A stretch of DNA of 64,000 bases from assembly GCF_002386445.1 (NCBI RefSeq), contig NZ_DGIR01000005.1, forward strand, positions 95,188 through 159,187, written 5' to 3'. Within the stretch, counting starts at the first letter, position 1. The number at the start of each line of letters is the position of its first letter. The notes beneath the pieces were generated by a model, which searched no databases, was not told the DNA's origin, and was given only the letters and a program-made list of their open reading frames with translations. This document shows positions 1 to 8,030 of this stretch, one piece after another. The stretch comes from Pseudomonas sp. UBA4617 (GTDB taxonomy: Bacteria > Pseudomonadota > Gammaproteobacteria > Pseudomonadales > Pseudomonadaceae). Position numbers and translations under genes: made by a program.

Positions 1-1
1 G

Positions 2-133
2 ACTTTCCCGCAACTGTGGGTGGCCGGTGAGCTGGTTGGTGGCAGCGACATCATGCTGGAAATGTTCGAGAAGGGTGAGCTGCAGACCCTGATCAAGGAA
101 GCGGCTGCCAAGGCCAAGGCTTCTGAAGCCTGA
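2..133 (+). CDS. grxD: Grx4-family monothiol glutaredoxin, C-terminal part
   Basis: This is the 3' end of a gene that begins before the window; 43 codons and a TGA stop are visible. The translation reads TFPQLWVAGELVGGSDIMLE and ends in a Lys/Ala-rich tail. The cis-proline segment (FPQLWV) and the GGSD glutathione-binding turn are typical of monothiol glutaredoxins, which carry and deliver [2Fe-2S] clusters with glutathione in the cytoplasm. The active-site CGFS motif would lie upstream, outside the window. The next genes, bacterioferritin and its ferredoxin, fit the iron theme. In P. aeruginosa, as I recall it, the same glutaredoxin also lies close to bfrB. Confidence 0.88.
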   Translation, partial: TFPQLWVAGELVGGSDIMLEMFEKGELQTLIKEAAAKAKASEA

Positions 134-143
134 TATTCCGCAA

Positions 144-180
144 GCATGAAAAAACCCGCTGATTGCGGGTTTTTTCATGC
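144..180. terminator. Bidirectional intrinsic terminator between grxD and bfr
   Basis: A perfect 16-bp inverted repeat (arms 144-159 and 165-180, 5-nt loop) has six A and six T in its arms around a GCGGG core, so each strand gives a hairpin with a U-rich tract. It separates two convergent genes. Confidence 0.85.
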
Positions 181-187
181 GCCGAAT

Positions 188-661
188 TTATTCTTCGCCC
201 ATCTGCGACTGCAGGTAGTTTTCGATACCGATCTTGTCGATCAGCCCCAACTGGGTTTCCAGCCAGTCGATGTGTTCTTCCTCGGACTCGAGGATATCTT
301 CGAGCAAGTCACGCGAACCGAAGTCGCCAGCGGTTTCGCAGTGTGCGATGGCTGCCTTGAGATCGGCCAAACCTTTCTGTTCGATCTTCAGGTCGCATTC
401 GAGCATCTCTTTGGTGTGCTCGCCGATCAGCAGCTTGCCCAGGTCCTGGACGTTGGGGATTCCTTCGAGGAAAAGAATACGCTTGATCAATTTGTCAGCG
501 TGCTTCATCTCGTCGATGGATTCCTTGTACTCATGCTTGCCGAGTTTGTTCAGGCCCCAATCTTCGTACATGCGTGCGTGCAGGAAGTACTGGTTGATCG
601 CGACCAGCTCGTTTCCGAGGATCTTGTTGAGATGCTGGATGACGCTTACGTCGCCTTTCAT
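188..661 (-). CDS. bfr: Bacterioferritin
   Basis: A 157-residue ferritin-like protein that oxidises Fe(II) and stores it as a mineral inside a 24-subunit shell with haem at the subunit interfaces. The dinuclear ferroxidase ligands are all visible at the usual positions: E18, E51, H54, E94, E127 and H130. The haem-ligand methionine is M52. The start at 661 has an AGGAA ribosome site just upstream and gives the normal family length; an in-frame start 12 codons earlier would add a non-conserved extension. The bacterioferritin-associated ferredoxin follows on the same strand upstream, with a terminator between them, so the two seem to be transcribed separately. An AT-rich stretch at about 730-780 probably holds the promoter. 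Confidence 0.96.
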   Translation of the reverse strand: MKGDVSVIQHLNKILGNELVAINQYFLHARMYEDWGLNKLGKHEYKESIDEMKHADKLIKRILFLEGIPNVQDLGKLLIGEHTKEMLECDLKIEQKGLADLKAAIAHCETAGDFGSRDLLEDILESEEEHIDWLETQLGLIDKIGIENYLQSQMGEE

Positions 662-820
662 GTCGGGTTCCTGCCCTGTAGAAGTGTGCCAATACACTGA
701 AGTTTGAGCCTGATACCCAAGTGTGTCAAACCTAAGTTGTTGAATAATAAATGAAAATTAATAGGAATAAGAATGTTTGTGAACCGCGTTGGAACGCTAA
801 CCTATTGAATTTCAGGCATA

Positions 821-846
821 AAAAAACCGGACACTAGGTCCGGTTC
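821..846 (-). terminator. Intrinsic terminator of bfd
   Basis: The inverted repeat AACCGGAC/GTCCGGTT (arms 825-832 and 838-845) is preceded on the plus strand by a run of A, which becomes a U-tract on the minus-strand transcript just after the bfd stop. Confidence 0.75.
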
Positions 847-861
847 TTCGAATTCTGGGTT

Positions 862-1080
862 TCAGGCGGCGGTAAATTCTACCGGGTAGGGCAGGGCGGC
901 CTGGCTGACCTGAAGCTCGGTGAGGGTTTCGCGCACTACCTGCTTGGCCACGCAGGCGCATTTGCCACATTGGCTGGCGACATTGGTCGCGGCTCGCACT
1001 TCCTTGTAACTGCAGCATCCTTCGTAGATCGCATCGCGGATCTGTCCGTCGGTAACGCCGACACAAAGACACACATACAT
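862..1080 (-). CDS. bfd: Bacterioferritin-associated ferredoxin
   Basis: A 72-residue [2Fe-2S] ferredoxin. The four cluster cysteines are C4, C6, C38 and C41 in the patterns CLC and CGKC, as known for Bfd. In P. aeruginosa Bfd docks on bacterioferritin and passes electrons to the core haem so that stored iron is reduced and released under iron starvation. The neighbouring bfr gene supports that partnership here. A Fur-box-like sequence lies about 40-60 bases upstream of the start, which would place the gene under iron repression, opposite in logic to the storage protein. There are extra cysteines at 22, 23 and 43. Confidence 0.95.
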   Translation of the reverse strand: MYVCLCVGVTDGQIRDAIYEGCCSYKEVRAATNVASQCGKCACVAKQVVRETLTELQVSQAALPYPVEFTAA

Positions 1081-1119
1081 AGAGGCTGACCATCGTTGCT
1101 GGGCTCGATGGGGTGGAGC

Positions 1120-1141
1120 TTAATGCTAATGAGAATGCTTG
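1120..1141 (-). promoter_or_regulatory. Probable Fur box upstream of bfd
   Basis: TTAATGCTAATGAGAATGCT contains overlapping NATNAT-type units with the minus-strand core GCATTCTCATTAGCATTA, close to the Fur 19-bp consensus. It lies 40-60 bases upstream of bfd, where an iron-responsive operator would overlap the promoter. It could also affect the divergent peroxiredoxin gene, whose start is about 160 bases away. Confidence 0.65.
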
Positions 1142-1303
1142 TCAAAGGAGTTTCTGGAACGCCTGCGCTTGAGCGACCGGCGGTTACTTCGTCGTTGGAG
1201 TCGGCCTGTCACCAGAAGCCGTGTATGATGGTTGGCCTTTGTTGGATGTCGGGCAGGCCCGTCTGGCCCGGCAAACGTTTTTCACCCTCATCAGGAGATT
1301 ACA

Positions 1304-1906
1304 ATGAGCGTACTCGTTGGTAAGAAAGCCCCCGATTTCACCGTGCCGGCTGTGCTGGGCAATGGCGAAATCGTCGACAGCTTCAACCTGGCTTCGGCCA
1401 TCAAGGGCAAGTACGGCCTGGTGTTCTTCTACCCGCTGGACTTCACCTTCGTCTGCCCGTCCGAGCTGATCGCCCTGGACAACCGCATCCCTGATTTCCA
1501 GGCGCGCAACGTCGAAGTGATCGGTGTGTCGATCGACTCGCACTTCACTCACAACGCCTGGCGTAACACCCCGGTCAACAACGGCGGTATCGGCCAGGTC
1601 AAGTACACCCTGGCTGCCGACATGACCCACGAAATCTGCAAAGCCTATGATGTCGAGTCCGAAGGCGGCGTGGCCTTCCGTGGCGCCTTCCTGATCGACA
1701 CCAACGGTGTTGTCCGTTCGCAGATCGTCAACGACCTGCCACTGGGCCGTAACATGGACGAGCTGCTGCGTCTGGTCGACGCCCTGCAGTTCCACGAGGA
1801 GCACGGCGAAGTCTGCCCTGCCAACTGGAAGAAAGGCGACAAGGGCATGAGCGCTTCGCCAGAAGGCGTTGCTGCCTACCTGAGCGAGAACGCTGGCAAG
1901 CTGTAA
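1304..1906 (+). CDS. Typical 2-Cys peroxiredoxin (AhpC/Tsa type)
   Basis: A 200-residue thiol peroxidase that reduces hydrogen peroxide and organic peroxides. The peroxidatic cysteine is C51 in DFTFVCPSE, with the PxxxT/SxxC pattern. The resolving cysteine is C171 in GEVCPANW, which marks a typical 2-Cys enzyme forming dimers or decamers. It carries a GGIG motif and a YL pair near the C terminus, features linked in the family to sensitivity to over-oxidation. The start at 1304 has CAGGAG upstream; a longer in-frame reading from 1232 adds a non-conserved leader. No dedicated reductase (AhpF) is nearby, so thioredoxin or glutaredoxin is the likely reductant. Confidence 0.95.
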   Translation: MSVLVGKKAPDFTVPAVLGNGEIVDSFNLASAIKGKYGLVFFYPLDFTFVCPSELIALDNRIPDFQARNVEVIGVSIDSHFTHNAWRNTPVNNGGIGQVKYTLAADMTHEICKAYDVESEGGVAFRGAFLIDTNGVVRSQIVNDLPLGRNMDELLRLVDALQFHEEHGEVCPANWKKGDKGMSASPEGVAAYLSENAGKL

Positions 1907-1920
1907 TTGCCGCGCGCATG

Positions 1921-1953
1921 AAAAACCGGCCCTTTGGTGGCCGGTTTTTTTTT
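1921..1953. terminator. Bidirectional terminator between peroxiredoxin gene and rnt
   Basis: An 11-bp perfect inverted repeat (1921-1931 and 1939-1949) with a 7-base loop, followed by nine or ten T on the plus strand and preceded by A residues that serve the minus strand. The flanking genes are convergent. Confidence 0.85.
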
Positions 1954-1998
1954 GCCGTGCTGTGCCGGACTCTTCGCGGGGTTCCCGCGATTACGGGC

Positions 1999-2673
1999 TC
2001 AATCGTTGAAGTCGCGCCAGCCGCCCATCTCTTTCCAGCGGTTGACGATGCCGCAGAACAACTCAGCGGTCTTCTCTGTATCGTAACGCGCCGAGTGCGC
2101 CTCACGCCCGTCGAAGTCGATGTCGGCGCTCTGGCAGGCCCGCGCCAGTACGGTCTGGCCATAGGCCAGGCCTGCCAGGGTAGCGGTGTCGAAGCTGGAG
2201 AACGGGTGGAACGGGTTGCGCTTGAGGTCGTTGCGCATCACCGCTGCATTGAGAAAGCCAAGGTCGAAGCTGCTGTTGTGGCCGACCAGGATTGCCCGCT
2301 TGCAGCCATTGGCCTTGAGCGCCTTGCGGACGCCGCGGAAGATGTCGGTCAGCGCGCTTTCTTCACTCACCGCCATGCGCAGCGGGTGATCCAGCTTGAT
2401 CCCGGTGAACTCCAGTGCGGCTGGCTCGATGTTGGCGCCTTCGAACGGTTCCACCCGGTGGAAGTAGGTGTGCTCGGGGAACAGGAAGCCCTTTTCGTCC
2501 ATGCCGATGGTGACTGCGGCAATTTCCAGCAGGGCGTCGGTAGCGCTGTTGAAGCCACCGGTCTCCACATCCACCACTACCGGCAGGTAGCCGCGGAAGC
2601 GCTCGGCCATCGGGTGACGCGACCCGCTGCTGCCCTGGGTATCGAGTTCGTCTTCGTACAGGTCTTCGCTCAC
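1999..2673 (-). CDS. rnt: Ribonuclease T
   Basis: A 224-residue DEDD-superfamily 3'-5' exoribonuclease that trims the 3' ends of tRNA, 5S/23S rRNA and other stable RNAs. The ExoI motif VVVDVETGGF supplies the first Asp/Glu pair; VGHNSSFDLGF is the ExoII motif and HSARYDTEK the ExoIII motif with the catalytic His and Asp. The chosen start is a GTG at 2673 (VSEDLYEDE), preceded by GGAGGAG, and its first four bases overlap the pyrC stop (GTGA), so rnt is translationally coupled to pyrC. The same pyrC-rnt arrangement occurs in other pseudomonads. Confidence 0.95.
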   Translation of the reverse strand: MSEDLYEDELDTQGSSGSRHPMAERFRGYLPVVVDVETGGFNSATDALLEIAAVTIGMDEKGFLFPEHTYFHRVEPFEGANIEPAALEFTGIKLDHPLRMAVSEESALTDIFRGVRKALKANGCKRAILVGHNSSFDLGFLNAAVMRNDLKRNPFHPFSSFDTATLAGLAYGQTVLARACQSADIDFDGREAHSARYDTEKTAELFCGIVNRWKEMGGWRDFND

Positions 2674-3716
2674 GCGTTCTCCTCCAGCAGGCGCCAGCGC
2701 AGTTTTTCGCCGGCGCGCAGCGGGACTACGGTTTGCTCGCCAAACGGCAGGCTGTCCGGGGCAGTCCATTCTTCGCGAACCAGGGTGATGGTGTCGGTGT
2801 TCGCCGGCAGGCCGTAGAAAGCCGGGCCGTGCAGGCTGGCAAAGCCTTCCAGCTTGTCCAGCGCGTTACGCTGTTCGAACGCTTCGGCGTACATCTCGAT
2901 GGCCGCGTAGGCGGTGTAGCATCCGGCGCAACCGCAGGCAGCTTCCTTGGCATGGCGGGCATGCGGGGCCGAGTCGGTACCCAGGAAGAACTTCGGGTTG
3001 CCGCTGGTGGCAGCGTCCAGCAACGCCACCTGGTGGGTGTTGCGCTTTAGGATCGGCAGGCAGTAGAAGTGCGGGCGAATGCCGCCGACCAGCATGTGGT
3101 TGCGGTTGTACAGCAAGTGTTGCGCGGTGATGGTCGCGCCGACGTTGGCCGGTGCCTCGGTGACGAACTGGGCGGCATCGCTGGTGGTGATGTGCTCGAA
3201 TACCACCTTCAGCGTCGGGAAGCGTTCGACCACACGGCGCATGTGTTCGTCGATGAAGCGCTTCTCGCGGTCGAACACGTCGATCTCGCTGCGGGTCACT
3301 TCGCCGTGCACCAGCAGAGGCATGCCGACTTCCGCCAGCGCCTCGATAGCCGGGAAGATATTATCGATGCTGGTCACGCCCGAGTCGGAGTTGGTGGTAG
3401 CGCCGGCCGGGTACAGCTTGGCGGCGTACACGAAGCCGCTGGCCTTGGCCATGCGGATGTCCTCAGGGCTGGTGCGGTCGGTAAGGTACAGCACCATCAG
3501 CGGTTCGAAGCGGCTGCCGGCCGGCCGGGCGGCCAGGATGCGCTCACGGTAGGCGCCGGCTTCGACGGCATTGCGAACCGGTGGAACCAGGTTGGGCATG
3601 ATGATGGCACGGGCGAAGGTACGCGCCACGTCGCCAACGGTATGGGGCAGGACGGCACCATCGCGCAGATGGATGTGCCAGTCGTCGGGACGCAGGAGGG
3701 TCAGGCGATCGGACAT
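2670..3716 (-). CDS. pyrC: Dihydroorotase
   Basis: A 348-residue zinc amidohydrolase that interconverts carbamoyl-aspartate and dihydroorotate in pyrimidine synthesis. Visible signatures are the metal-binding HIHLRDG near residue 17, MPNLVPPV, KLYPAGATTNSDSG with the carboxylated lysine that bridges the two zinc ions, LLVHGE, EHITT and GTDSAPH. It is the E. coli-type (class II) enzyme. The start at 3716 (MSDRLTLLRPDDWH) fits the family; nine further in-frame codons upstream lack conservation. It is followed with a 4-base overlap by rnt. Confidence 0.96.
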   Translation of the reverse strand: MSDRLTLLRPDDWHIHLRDGAVLPHTVGDVARTFARAIIMPNLVPPVRNAVEAGAYRERILAARPAGSRFEPLMVLYLTDRTSPEDIRMAKASGFVYAAKLYPAGATTNSDSGVTSIDNIFPAIEALAEVGMPLLVHGEVTRSEIDVFDREKRFIDEHMRRVVERFPTLKVVFEHITTSDAAQFVTEAPANVGATITAQHLLYNRNHMLVGGIRPHFYCLPILKRNTHQVALLDAATSGNPKFFLGTDSAPHARHAKEAACGCAGCYTAYAAIEMYAEAFEQRNALDKLEGFASLHGPAFYGLPANTDTITLVREEWTAPDSLPFGEQTVVPLRAGEKLRWRLLEENA

Positions 3717-3846
3717 TGGGGATTCCAGGCGGGTCGAACTCAAGCCCCAATGCTACCGGAAATCCCTGGGTGGAGCACGGCTATCAAGTTTTCCGGCTGG
3801 CGTCCGATAGCCTGCAGGTAAGCCGTCAGAATTTGTGGAGCCGCCC

Positions 3847-4800
3847 GTGCGCCAGCGTTACCTAGCCCTATTGACCCTGTTCGCCAGTCTGCCGGCTGGT
3901 GCGCTGACCTTCCAGACGCGCATGGAAAATATCGCCTGGAAGGTCGAGGGTGACCAGTTCGAGTGTCGGCTGGTGCAGCCGATCGACGGCTTTGGCACTG
4001 GTGAGTTCGTGCGCCGAGCGGGCGAAAAGCCGGTGTTCCAGCTGCGTTCGGACAGCAACGCGCTGGGCGCCGGCACCGCTACCTTGCTGGCAGCCGCTGC
4101 ACCGTGGCAACCCGGGCGCAGCGACATCAACCTGGGCAGCGTGCGCATGGCCCGCACTGGCGTGTTGTTCAGCTCGTCGCAGGGCCAGGCCAGCCGGCTG
4201 ATCAATGGTCTGCTCGACGGCCGCAGCACCGTGGTGCGCAACTATGCCGGCGAGGCGGGCAGGCCGATGGAAGTGCGAGTGTTGCCGGTCAGCTTTGCCA
4301 AGGCCTACAGCGACTACCAGGCCTGTGCCGGCAAGCTGCTGCCAATGAACTATGACCAGGTGCGCCAGACCCAGGTCGGCTTCCCTGGCGGCGGTTTTGA
4401 ACTGGATCAATCGGCCAAGGCACGGCTGGATGTGATCCTCGACTACATGAAGGCCGACCCGACAGTGAACCATGTCGAGCTCAACGGCCATTCGGACAAC
4501 AGCGGCAACCGCCTGACCAACCGTGACATGTCGCGCCGCCGCGCACTGGCGGTGGCTGATTACCTCAAGGCCAATGGCGTGCCGGAAGAGCAGATCAGTG
4601 TGCGCTTCCATGGCGAGCGTTATCCGTTGGCAAAAAACAACAGCGCGGCGAACCGGGCGCGTAACCGTCGCGTGAACATTGAACTGGATCGGGTCGCGGT
4701 GGTCGAGAAACCGGTGGAAAAGCCGGCTGAACCGACACCGCAAGCCGTGGCTCCGGCCCCGGCACCAACCAGCCCGGCGGCGGGCACAAAGGCTCCCTGA
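3847..4800 (+). CDS. motY: Flagellar stator-associated protein MotY
   Basis: A 317-residue exported protein. A signal peptide (RQRYLALLTLFASLPAGA) is followed by a N-terminal domain with two cysteines (FECRL and YQACAGK) like the disulfide pair of Vibrio MotY. After it comes an OmpA-type peptidoglycan-binding domain (about residues 185-285) with NGHSDNSG and RARNRRV. MotY forms the T ring and helps stator units assemble around the polar flagellar motor. The pyrC-motY-argG order also occurs in P. aeruginosa, where, from memory, PA3526 is motY. GTG at 3847 is preferred, with GTGGAG seven bases upstream; GTG at 3835 is the alternative. The C-terminal 30 residues are a Pro/Ala-rich tail. No other flagellar genes are in the window. 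Confidence 0.85.
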   Translation: MRQRYLALLTLFASLPAGALTFQTRMENIAWKVEGDQFECRLVQPIDGFGTGEFVRRAGEKPVFQLRSDSNALGAGTATLLAAAAPWQPGRSDINLGSVRMARTGVLFSSSQGQASRLINGLLDGRSTVVRNYAGEAGRPMEVRVLPVSFAKAYSDYQACAGKLLPMNYDQVRQTQVGFPGGGFELDQSAKARLDVILDYMKADPTVNHVELNGHSDNSGNRLTNRDMSRRRALAVADYLKANGVPEEQISVRFHGERYPLAKNNSAANRARNRRVNIELDRVAVVEKPVEKPAEPTPQAVAPAPAPTSPAAGTKAP

Positions 4801-4803
4801 CAT

Positions 4804-4870
4804 TTCCTGTCGCATATGCCGTCGCCCTTCCGACAGTTCCTGTCGCTTTGTCGTCAGAAGCTGTCGCCCC
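4804..4870. repeat. Clustered CTGTCGC motifs upstream of argG
   Basis: Three copies of CTGTCGC (two as TTCCTGTCGC) and an inverted CCGACAG lie within 67 bases, between motY and argG. Their meaning is unknown. A -10-like TAGAAT follows at 4896-4901, so the repeats lie just upstream of the probable argG promoter. Confidence 0.5.
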
Positions 4871-4936
4871 ACTGTAAATTTACTCGCAAGGTCGTTAGAA
4901 TCGACGCTTTTCCGTACAACCCCGTGGAGTGATGGC

Positions 4937-6154
4937 ATGGCGGACGTAAAAAAGGTCGTACTGGCGTATTCCGGCGGCCTTGATACTTCGGTGATTCTCA
5001 AGTGGCTGCAGGATACCTACAACTGCGAAGTGGTGACCTTCACCGCAGACCTGGGGCAGGGTGAAGAGGTCGAGCCGGCCCGCGCCAAGGCCCAGGCAAT
5101 GGGCGTCAATGAGATCTACATCGACGACCTGCGCGAAGAGTTCGTGCGTGATTTCGTGTTCCCGATGTTCCGCGCCAACACCGTCTACGAAGGCGAGTAC
5201 CTGCTGGGTACCTCCATCGCCCGCCCGCTGATCGCCAAGCGCCTGATTGAAATTGCCAATGAAACCGGCGCTGACGCCATCTCCCACGGCGCAACCGGCA
5301 AAGGCAACGACCAGGTACGTTTCGAGCTGGGCGCCTACGCCCTGAAACCAGGCGTCAAGGTCATCGCCCCATGGCGCGAGTGGGACCTGCTGTCCCGCGA
5401 GAAGCTGATGGACTATGCCGAGAAGCACGGTATCCCGATCGAACGCCACGGCAAGAAGAAGTCGCCGTACTCGATGGACGCCAACCTGCTGCACATCTCC
5501 TACGAAGGCGGGGTCCTGGAAGATACCTGGACCGAGCACGAGGAAGACATGTGGCGCTGGAGCGTTTCGCCAGAGAACGCCCCGGACCAGGCGACCTACA
5601 TCGAGCTTACCTACCGCAACGGTGACATCGTTGCCATCGATGGCGTCGAGAAAACCCCGGCCACCGTGCTGGCCGACCTGAACCGCATCGGTGGCGCCAA
5701 CGGCATCGGCCGCCTGGACATCGTCGAGAACCGTTACGTCGGCATGAAGTCGCGTGGTTGCTACGAGACCCCTGGCGGCACCATCATGCTCAAGGCCCAC
5801 CGTGCCATCGAGTCGATCACCCTGGACCGCGAAGTCGCTCACCTGAAGGATGAGCTGATGCCGAAGTATGCCAGCCTGATCTATACCGGTTACTGGTGGA
5901 GCCCGGAGCGCCTGATGCTGCAGCAGATGATCGACGCCTCGCAGGTCAACGTGAACGGCGTGGTGCGCCTGAAGCTGTACAAGGGCAACGTCACAGTGGT
6001 TGGCCGCAAGTCGGACGATTCGCTGTTCGACGCCAACATCGCCACCTTCGAGGAAGATGGCGGCGCTTACAACCAGGCGGACGCTGCCGGCTTCATCAAA
6101 CTCAACGCACTGCGTATGCGCATTGCCGCCAACAAAGGCCGTTCGCTGCTCTGA
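4937..6154 (+). CDS. argG: Argininosuccinate synthase
   Basis: A 405-residue ATP-dependent ligase joining citrulline and aspartate, the penultimate step of arginine synthesis. The N-terminal AYSGGLDTSV is the PP-loop that binds ATP. GATGKGNDQVRFE, YSMDANLLHISYE and SRGCYETPGGT are typical of the family. The start at 4937 (MADVKKVVLAYSGG) gives the family's usual length; a much longer open frame upstream only overlaps motY. A good -10 element (TAGAAT, 4896-4901) suggests its own promoter. A strong terminator follows, so it is a single-gene unit. Confidence 0.97.
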   Translation: MADVKKVVLAYSGGLDTSVILKWLQDTYNCEVVTFTADLGQGEEVEPARAKAQAMGVNEIYIDDLREEFVRDFVFPMFRANTVYEGEYLLGTSIARPLIAKRLIEIANETGADAISHGATGKGNDQVRFELGAYALKPGVKVIAPWREWDLLSREKLMDYAEKHGIPIERHGKKKSPYSMDANLLHISYEGGVLEDTWTEHEEDMWRWSVSPENAPDQATYIELTYRNGDIVAIDGVEKTPATVLADLNRIGGANGIGRLDIVENRYVGMKSRGCYETPGGTIMLKAHRAIESITLDREVAHLKDELMPKYASLIYTGYWWSPERLMLQQMIDASQVNVNGVVRLKLYKGNVTVVGRKSDDSLFDANIATFEEDGGAYNQADAAGFIKLNALRMRIAANKGRSLL

Positions 6155-6176
6155 TTGCTGGCGTATGCCACGGAAG

Positions 6177-6201
6177 CCCCGGCCCAGCCGGGGTTTTTTT
6201 T
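6177..6201 (+). terminator. Intrinsic terminator of argG
   Basis: Stem CCCCGGC/GCCGGGG with a 3-base loop, followed by eight T, beginning 23 bases after the argG stop. Confidence 0.88.
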
Positions 6202-6223
6202 GCCTGATGGAAACCTGCTGCGC

Positions 6224-6730
6224 TCATTCGCCCTGGGGCGTGGCATCTTCCTCCAGCGGGCTGACCGACAATTGTGCACACTGGCGTTTATCCAGGTTGC
6301 AAAAGCGCCATGTCCTGGGTGTTTGCAGCGGTTGGGCCAGTGCACGCAGCAGTTGTTGTTCCATCAACCGGTAAGCATCGGGCCCGGAAAACATGATCGT
6401 GACAGGTTCGCCATGTTCGGCCTCGCTGAGCTTGTGAGGTGCGCTTGGCGTGCTTCTGGTACTTTGCGTAGATGGAGTATCGCTTGCCGTGTTATCCGAC
6501 GACGGGTTGTAGAACGACTTGTAGTTGAAGTTGAGTGTCAGAAAAAACAGTGCTGTCAGAAAAAACGGAAATCCAACCAGAAACCACGTATAGAGGTTCT
6601 GGCTGGCTTCGCTGAGAAACGGCAAGGTAGCAAGTGCGGAGGATTCGATGATGCCCGCGAAGATGGCAATGATCGTCAGCGGGGCGACAGGTTGTCTTTC
6701 GGGCATGAGGGCTGTCTCCGGCGTTTTCAC
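6224..6730 (-). CDS. Two-helix membrane protein of unknown function
   Basis: A 168-residue protein not recognised by name. Two strongly hydrophobic segments are visible, about residues 18-39 (TIIAIFAGIIESSALATLPF) and 47-69 (YTWFLVGFPFFLTALFFLTL), followed by NFNYKSFYNPSSDN and a cytoplasm-like C-terminal half. That half has a Ser/Thr/Pro-rich linker (about 78-98) and a mixed region with two cysteines. The hairpin of two helices ending in NFNYK is a pattern I associate with small membrane anchors fused or coupled to stress or signalling domains, but no such domain can be named here. Its base composition looks lower in GC than its neighbours. The intergenic region upstream is AT-rich and long. 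Confidence 0.7.
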   Translation of the reverse strand: MKTPETALMPERQPVAPLTIIAIFAGIIESSALATLPFLSEASQNLYTWFLVGFPFFLTALFFLTLNFNYKSFYNPSSDNTASDTPSTQSTRSTPSAPHKLSEAEHGEPVTIMFSGPDAYRLMEQQLLRALAQPLQTPRTWRFCNLDKRQCAQLSVSPLEEDATPQGE

Positions 6731-7068
6731 CCCATTGTTGCCTTACTATGCCGCTCAACTAAAGACTGGACTGTTTCCCAGGCGACGAATCAGCGCTGTC
6801 CCGCGCGGTGGCGAGGATCTTTCAAGGCCCGGATTGAAACTTCAAAGGGAAGCGTTGCCGTGAATAGGCGTGCGTTGAAAGATGGCCAATAGTAGTTACT
6901 TCCTGGTTCAGGAAGTTTGTTGTTACAGGCGTAGTAGTTATGTGTAGGAAATTTCTGTAAGTGTTGTAGGTTTTATCTGTTCATCTGTTTCTTCGGCAAT
7001 TCGTCGCGCCATCCGGCGTTCTGTCGGTTATCGTGGCGTGCCAAAGCAGAACAATGAATGGATATCGC
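6731..7068. other. AT-rich divergent intergenic region with an 8-bp palindrome
   Basis: 338 bases lie between two divergently transcribed genes, so both promoters should be here. ACTTCCTGgttCAGGAAGT (6898-6916) is a perfect 8+8 inverted repeat, a plausible dimer operator. No open frame in this stretch looks real. Confidence 0.5.
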
Positions 7069-7692
7069 ATGAATAAAGTGCTTATCGTGGATGATCACCC
7101 GGTCATACGCCTGGCCGTACGCATGCTGATGGAGCGGCATGGTTATGACGTCGTCGCGGAGACTGACAACGGCGTGGCTGCACTGCAGCTGACGCGGCAA
7201 CACCTGCCGGATATCGTGGTGCTGGATATCGGCATTCCCAAACTGGACGGCCTGGAGGTGATCACCCGCATGACAACCTTCAGCCCGGGCAGCAAGGTGC
7301 TGGTGCTGACATCGCAGGCACCTGGCAACTTCTCGATGCGTTGCATGCAGGCAGGGGCGGCAGGGTATGTATGCAAGCAGCAGGAACTCACGGAGCTGTT
7401 GAGCGCCATCAAGGCCGTATTGTCGGGCTACAGCTACTTCCCCAACCAGGCTCTGCATGCGTCACGTGGCAAGGGAGGAGGAAGCGAGACCGATATGGTC
7501 AACCGCCTCTCGGCGCGCGAGATGACTGTGTTGCAACAGTTGGCACGAGGGCGTACGAACAAGGAGATTGCCGATAGCATGTTCCTCAGCAACAAGACGG
7601 TCAGTACCTACAAGTCACGCCTGTTGCTGAAGCTGAATGCGCGCTCGCTCGTCGACCTGATCGAACTGGCGCAACGTCAGGGCCTGAATTGA
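7069..7692 (+). CDS. NarL/FixJ-family response regulator
   Basis: A 208-residue two-component response regulator. The receiver domain (about 1-120) has the acidic pair in VLIVDDHP, the phospho-acceptor Asp in DIVVLDIGIPKLDG (about residue 53), the LTSQ switch threonine and GYVCKQQ with the conserved Lys. The LuxR-type helix-turn-helix (about 140-205) reads LSAREMTVLQQLARGRTNKEIA and SNKTVSTYKSRLLLKL. It most resembles the BvgA/EvgA branch. No sensor kinase is adjacent, so its partner is elsewhere (orphan). ATG at 7069 fits the receiver fold; ATG at 7054 would add five residues. The long upstream region with a palindrome may hold its control site. Confidence 0.9.
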   Translation: MNKVLIVDDHPVIRLAVRMLMERHGYDVVAETDNGVAALQLTRQHLPDIVVLDIGIPKLDGLEVITRMTTFSPGSKVLVLTSQAPGNFSMRCMQAGAAGYVCKQQELTELLSAIKAVLSGYSYFPNQALHASRGKGGGSETDMVNRLSAREMTVLQQLARGRTNKEIADSMFLSNKTVSTYKSRLLLKLNARSLVDLIELAQRQGLN

Positions 7693-7749
7693 TCGCCAGG
7701 CCGTAAAGCCTCCAGCCAGGAGGCTTTGCCAGCGCTGAAGGCCTTGGAC

Positions 7750-7926
7750 CTACAGGTCGTAGTCGAAATCGGCCAGCTGTTTCTGCAGGCGCCTTTCTTC
7801 CAGCATGTTATCGATGGTGCGGCGTTTGCTGAGGTTGGTCTTCGCAATTTCCACCACGGGCTCCGCTTCATCCTCTGCGGCAACAAAATCATCTTCGATC
7901 GACAGGTCGTCTTTATCGCTACTCAT
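7750..7926 (-). CDS. PA3496-family small protein
   Basis: A 58-residue acidic, soluble protein: an acidic N-terminal half (SSDKDDLSIEDDFVAAEDE) and a C-terminal half with RRTIDNMLEERRLQKQLAD. It sits next to nth, as does PA3496 in P. aeruginosa, and I assign it to that family (annotated elsewhere as putative envelope integrity protein) by size, composition and context. There is no signal peptide or membrane segment. The start at 7926 is chosen because TTGGAG lies at the right distance; an ATG four codons earlier is possible. Function is not established. Confidence 0.75.
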   Translation of the reverse strand: MSSDKDDLSIEDDFVAAEDEAEPVVEIAKTNLSKRRTIDNMLEERRLQKQLADFDYDL

Positions 7927-8030
7927 GAGTCGCTCCAAGCCAAGGGGCCATTGGCCGTCCTTATAACCAGAAAGCAGACGCTGGTAAAAAAGATTTTTTC
8001 AATCGTTAAGGGTGGTTTTCGCCTATCGAA

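Noticed and set aside
4679..4936. N-terminal extension of argininosuccinate synthase
   Set aside because: The extra 86 codons overlap motY and have no similarity to the family; ATG at 4937 gives the usual 405 residues.
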